Below, in pieces: positions 5,068-8,823 of a stretch of 8,823 nt of DNA. The stretch lies in the NCBI GenBank assembly GCA_021848555.1, contig JAJZUN010000090.1, positions 1 through 8,823 of the forward strand, in the 5' to 3' direction. The position numbers were made by a program, and so were the translations under genes. This DNA is from Pseudomonadota bacterium (lineage in GTDB: Bacteria > Pseudomonadota > Gammaproteobacteria > Burkholderiales > SG8-39). The notes beneath the pieces are model-generated. The model made no database searches. It was given only the letters and a program-made list of their open reading frames with translations, and was not told the DNA's origin. Each line of letters starts with the position of its first letter. Within the stretch, counting starts at the first letter, position 1.

Positions 5068-5445
5068 ATGCCCGACCCCTATCTCGACAGTCGCCTGCGC
5101 AGTTTCGGCCACGCGTTTCGCGGCCTGAAGGTGTTGCTGCAGACCCAGCCCAACGCCAGGATCCATGCCGCGGCGACAGTTCTGGTCGTGGCGGCGGGTG
5201 TGCTGTTGCGGCTTTCGCCGGCGGAATGGGCGCTGATCGTGCTCGCGATCGCGGGCGTATGGACGGCCGAAGCGCTGAACACCGCAATCGAGTTTCTGGT
5301 CGACCTGGTCTCGCCCGACCCCCACCCCTTGGCCGGCAAGGCCAAGGACGTCGCCGCGGGCGCGGTCCTGATCGCGGCCGTCGGATCGGCGGTCATAGGC
5401 GGGTTCGTGTTCGGCCCGCATCTCCTGCGCCTGCTGGAACGATAA
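5068..5445 (+). CDS. dgkA: Diacylglycerol kinase / undecaprenol kinase family membrane protein
   Basis: This 125-residue inner-membrane enzyme is of the DgkA family, which phosphorylates diacylglycerol (or undecaprenol in Gram-positive relatives) using ATP. Three hydrophobic segments are visible, at about 35-50, 54-73 and 96-116. The family signature EALNTAIEFLVDL (68-80) supplies Glu68 and Glu75, matching the catalytic and metal-binding glutamates of the E. coli enzyme. It is followed by AGKAKDVAAGAVL (89-101). The amphipathic N-terminal part reads GHAFRGLKVLLQTQPNARIHAA. This is closer to the RIH-type (undecaprenol kinase-like) branch and has Gln27 where that branch often has Glu. Substrate is therefore uncertain. 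The gene starts 16 nt after the antitoxin stop, with only a weak ribosome binding site, so it may be read from the toxin-antitoxin promoter. Confidence 0.88.
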   Translation: MPDPYLDSRLRSFGHAFRGLKVLLQTQPNARIHAAATVLVVAAGVLLRLSPAEWALIVLAIAGVWTAEALNTAIEFLVDLVSPDPHPLAGKAKDVAAGAVLIAAVGSAVIGGFVFGPHLLRLLER

Positions 5446-5476
5446 GTCCTTACGCGACAACGGCTTAATTCAGAAT

Positions 5477-5493
5477 CCGGCGCTCTTCGCCGG
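5477..5493. terminator. Weak hairpin after the kinase gene
   Basis: CCGGCG (5477-5482) and CGCCGG (5488-5493) form a short GC stem around a 5-nt loop, 31 nt after the kinase stop. There is no T-run on the plus strand, so termination is doubtful. Confidence 0.3.
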
Positions 5494-5530
5494 AATTCGG
5501 GCTGCAATGTAAGCCTCCATGGTTTTCGCC

Positions 5531-5559
5531 TTGACAGCCGGATTGGTGCAGCGCAAAAT
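5531..5559 (+). promoter_or_regulatory. Candidate sigma-70 promoter of phaC
   Basis: A perfect -35 box TTGACA (5531-5536) is followed after 17 nt by CAAAAT (5554-5559, four of six matches to the -10 consensus). It lies about 85 nt upstream of the phaC start in the only sizeable gap before phaC. Prediction from sequence alone. Confidence 0.5.
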
Positions 5560-5644
5560 GACCCGCTTTAGCTAGTCTTTTTCTGCCCTTACCGGGCTCA
5601 GAGCGGCTGGTTTTGGTGCACTGCTTTCGGAGACCCGCACCCCC

Positions 5645-7387
5645 GTGCAAGAACCTGCTTCCGAAGACCGATCGGGCGCCTACGCGCAGGCGGGTGGGGC
5701 GCTGCTGCAGAATTTCCTCAACTTGTTCCCCGCAGGCTCCGAGGCCGGCCAGGTATGGCAGTCCCTGCTCAGCGGACATGCCGCCGATCCCTCCCGCCTG
5801 GCTGCCCTGCAAACCGGCTATTTCCAGCAGCAGATGGCTTTGTGGGGGGGCATGCTGGCGCGCGAGTCCGGGCAGGCTGCAAGCGCTCCTGCCGCGGCCG
5901 ATAAGCCCGAAGCCAGCCGCGACAAGCGCTTCGCGGGGCGCGAATGGCGCGACAGCCGTTACCACGACTATCTGCGCCAGGTTTATCTGCTCAATTCGCG
6001 CTTCCTTAACGATTTGGTGGAAACGGCGCAACTGGACGAATCGGCGAAGCAGCGCCTGCGCTTCTACACGCGCCAGTTGATCGACGCCATGAGCCCGGCC
6101 AACTACGCCGCGACCAACCCCGAGGCGCTGCAGCTCGCCCTGGACACCAAGGGCGAGAGCCTGCACGCCGGCATCCGGCAGCTGATCGAGGACGTGGAGC
6201 AGGGCCGGGTGTCCATGAGCGACGAGTCCGCGTTCGAAGTCGGCGGGAATCTCGCCGTCACGCCCGGCGCGGTGGTGTTCGAGAACGAGCTGATCCAGTT
6301 GATTCAATACAAGCCGACAACCGCGAACGTGCGCAAGCGGCCGCTGCTGATGGTGCCGCCCTGCATCAACAAGTTCTACATCCTCGACCTGCAGCCGGAA
6401 AACTCTTTCGTGCGCTATGCGGTGGAGCAGGGCAACACGGTGTTCATGCTGTCCTGGCGCAATATCACCGAGGACAGTCTGGGCGGGCTCACCTGGGACG
6501 ATTACCTCGCCGAGGGCGTGTTGAAGGCGATCGAAGCGGTGCGCGCGATCAGCCGTTCGGACGAAATCAATGCGCTCGGCTTTTGCGTGGGCGGCACCTT
6601 GCTCGCGTCGGCGCTGGCGGTGCTGCGTGCGCGCGGCGAAGAGTGCGTGGCAAGCGTCACCCTGCTCGCCACCATGCTCGACTTCACCTATCCCGGCGAC
6701 CTCGGCGTGTTCATCGACGAGGCCAGTATGGCCGCGCGCGAAGCGGCGATAGGCGCAGGCGGCATCCTGCCGGGCAAGGAACTCGCTTTCGTGTTCTCGG
6801 CGCTGCGCGCCAACGACCTGGTCTGGTCCTACGTGGTGAACAACTATCTGAAGGGCAAGACGCCGGATGCGTTCGACATTCTCTACTGGAATGCCGACAG
6901 CACCAACCTGCCCGGGCCGATGTACTGCTGGTATGTGCGCAATATGTATCTGGAGAACAAGCTGCGCGAGCCGGGCCGGCTCACCATGTGCGGCGTGCCG
7001 GCCGACCTGGGCGCGATCGGCCTGCCGACCTATATCCTCGCGACGCGCGAGGACCACATCGTGCCGTGGAAATCAGCCTATCTCTCGACCGGACATCTGA
7101 AAGGCGATACGCGCTTCGTGCTCGGCGCGAGCGGGCATGTCGCCGGCGTGATCAATCCGCCGGCCAAGACGCGCCGCAGCTACTGGACGAGCGCGCAACT
7201 GGCGCCGGATGCGGAAACCTGGCTCGCCGGCGCCACGGAAACGCGCGGCAGTTGGTGGCCGGACTGGAATGCCTGGCTGGAAAAATTTTCCGGCGGCGAG
7301 CGCGCGGCGCCGAAGAAATTGGGCAACGCGAAGTACAAGACTATCGAGCCCGCACCGGGACGGTATGTGAAGGTGAGGGTGTGTTGA
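5645..7387 (+). CDS. phaC: Class I poly(3-hydroxyalkanoate) synthase
   Basis: PhaC polymerises (R)-3-hydroxyacyl-CoA, mainly 3-hydroxybutyryl-CoA, into the storage polyester PHA at the granule surface, releasing CoA. At 580 residues it is close to the Cupriavidus necator enzyme (589). The N-terminal domain (about 1-200) includes REWRDSRYHDYLRQVYLLNS at 99-118. The alpha/beta-hydrolase domain carries the lipase-like box LGFCVGG, with nucleophile Cys314. Asp470 in TREDHIVPW and His498 in GASGHVAG complete the triad. The end EPAPGRYVK matches class I synthases, so only the last residues differ. The GTG at 5645 is the only canonical start: no ATG, GTG or TTG precedes it in the open frame, and a GGAG at 5629-5632 is rather far (12 nt). 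Its stop codon is part of the heptamer repeat separating it from phaA. Confidence 0.97.
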   Translation: MQEPASEDRSGAYAQAGGALLQNFLNLFPAGSEAGQVWQSLLSGHAADPSRLAALQTGYFQQQMALWGGMLARESGQAASAPAAADKPEASRDKRFAGREWRDSRYHDYLRQVYLLNSRFLNDLVETAQLDESAKQRLRFYTRQLIDAMSPANYAATNPEALQLALDTKGESLHAGIRQLIEDVEQGRVSMSDESAFEVGGNLAVTPGAVVFENELIQLIQYKPTTANVRKRPLLMVPPCINKFYILDLQPENSFVRYAVEQGNTVFMLSWRNITEDSLGGLTWDDYLAEGVLKAIEAVRAISRSDEINALGFCVGGTLLASALAVLRARGEECVASVTLLATMLDFTYPGDLGVFIDEASMAAREAAIGAGGILPGKELAFVFSALRANDLVWSYVVNNYLKGKTPDAFDILYWNADSTNLPGPMYCWYVRNMYLENKLREPGRLTMCGVPADLGAIGLPTYILATREDHIVPWKSAYLSTGHLKGDTRFVLGASGHVAGVINPPAKTRRSYWTSAQLAPDAETWLAGATETRGSWWPDWNAWLEKFSGGERAAPKKLGNAKYKTIEPAPGRYVKVRVC

Positions 7388-7460
7388 TCGTGGTTCGTGG
7401 CTCGTGGCTCGTCGTTCGAACAACGAACAACGAACCACGAACCACGAACCACGAACCACG
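7383..7460. repeat. Heptamer repeat forming a 60-nt near-palindrome between phaC and phaA
   Basis: The segment begins GTTGATCGTGGTTCG, with the phaC stop inside, then runs as GTGGCTC/GTGGTTC heptamers to a centre at TTCGAA (7415-7420). It returns as CGAACAA and CGAACCA heptamers. Bases 7388-7447 pair across the centre with four mismatches. The RNA would form a long hairpin between the two cistrons, ending 20 nt before the phaA ribosome binding site at 7468-7472 begins to be exposed (extra right-hand units reach 7460). Confidence 0.9.
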
Positions 7461-7477
7461 TTTAAACGGAGGTTCAA

Positions 7478-8651
<1,174 letters not shown>

Positions 8652-8656
<5 letters not shown>

Positions 8657-8823
8657 TCGTGGTTCGTTGTTCGTTGCTCGTAATCCCGAGCCGCGAACCA
8701 CGAACCACGAACCACGAACAACGAACAACGAACAACGAACAACGAACAACGAACAACGAACAACGAACAACGAACAACGAACAACGAACAACGAACAACG
8801 AACAACGAACAACGAACAACGAA
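8652..8823. repeat. Heptanucleotide tandem array, cut by the window end
   Basis: A short left arm, GTTGATCGTGGTTCG plus TTGTTCG-type units (8652-8680), is followed by a unique spacer (about 8681-8691). From 8694 on there are three CGAACCA units and then fifteen uninterrupted CGAACAA units to 8819, with a partial unit to 8823. The left arm is complementary to the start of the right side. The true end is outside the window. Long minus-strand reading frames (FVVRCSL repeated) through it are a product of the 7-bp period. Confidence 0.95.

Noticed and set aside
5465..7057. 530-codon minus-strand open frame opposite phaC
   Set aside because: High-GC antisense shadow of phaC: no family resemblance, and the plus strand carries a complete synthase with all catalytic residues.

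Overview
The window reads like a high-GC betaproteobacterial chromosome, probably of the Burkholderiales/Nitrosomonadales/Rhodocyclales type. The main support is a class I polyhydroxyalkanoate (PHA) synthase followed by a PhaA thiolase, both closely matching the Cupriavidus/Zoogloea pattern. Taxonomy is inferred from protein character only; there is no rRNA or tRNA gene here.

Layout. 1-1044: the 3' part of a PIN-domain toxin gene, then a complete Phd-like antitoxin/PIN toxin pair (VapBC-like) behind a promoter carrying a 14-bp palindrome. 1114-1842: a secreted MORN-repeat protein, convergent with 1967-2779 (minus), a secreted FecR-domain protein with an Ala/Gly-rich tail. Between them lie a REP-like inverted pair and a terminator-like hairpin. 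2780-3196: mostly non-coding, ending in an 80-bp MITE-like palindrome. 3197-3802: an exported SRPBCC-fold protein. 3892-4373: a DUF559 (Vsr-like) endonuclease gene enclosed by two inverted 39-bp repeats. 4370-5051: a TumE/TumA-type toxin-antitoxin operon with a clear promoter and operator; its toxin gene lacks a normal start codon, so ORF callers miss it. 5068-5445: a diacylglycerol/undecaprenol kinase family gene 16 nt downstream. 5645-8656: phaC and phaA, which make PHA from acetyl-CoA together with a reductase that is not in the window.

Two themes stand out. First, toxin-antitoxin loci are dense: three in about 5 kb. Second, at least four unrelated palindromic repeat families sit between the genes. 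The most striking is a heptanucleotide family (CGAACCA/CGAACAA and its complement). Its conserved left edge, GTTGATCGTGGTTCG, contains the TGA stop codon of three unrelated genes (SRPBCC, phaC, phaA). After phaC it forms a 60-nt near-palindrome just upstream of phaA; after phaA it becomes an almost pure tandem array running off the window end. The DUF559 gene with its flanking inverted repeats looks like a second small mobile or selfish unit: one repeat supplies its ribosome binding site and the other encodes part of its C-terminus.
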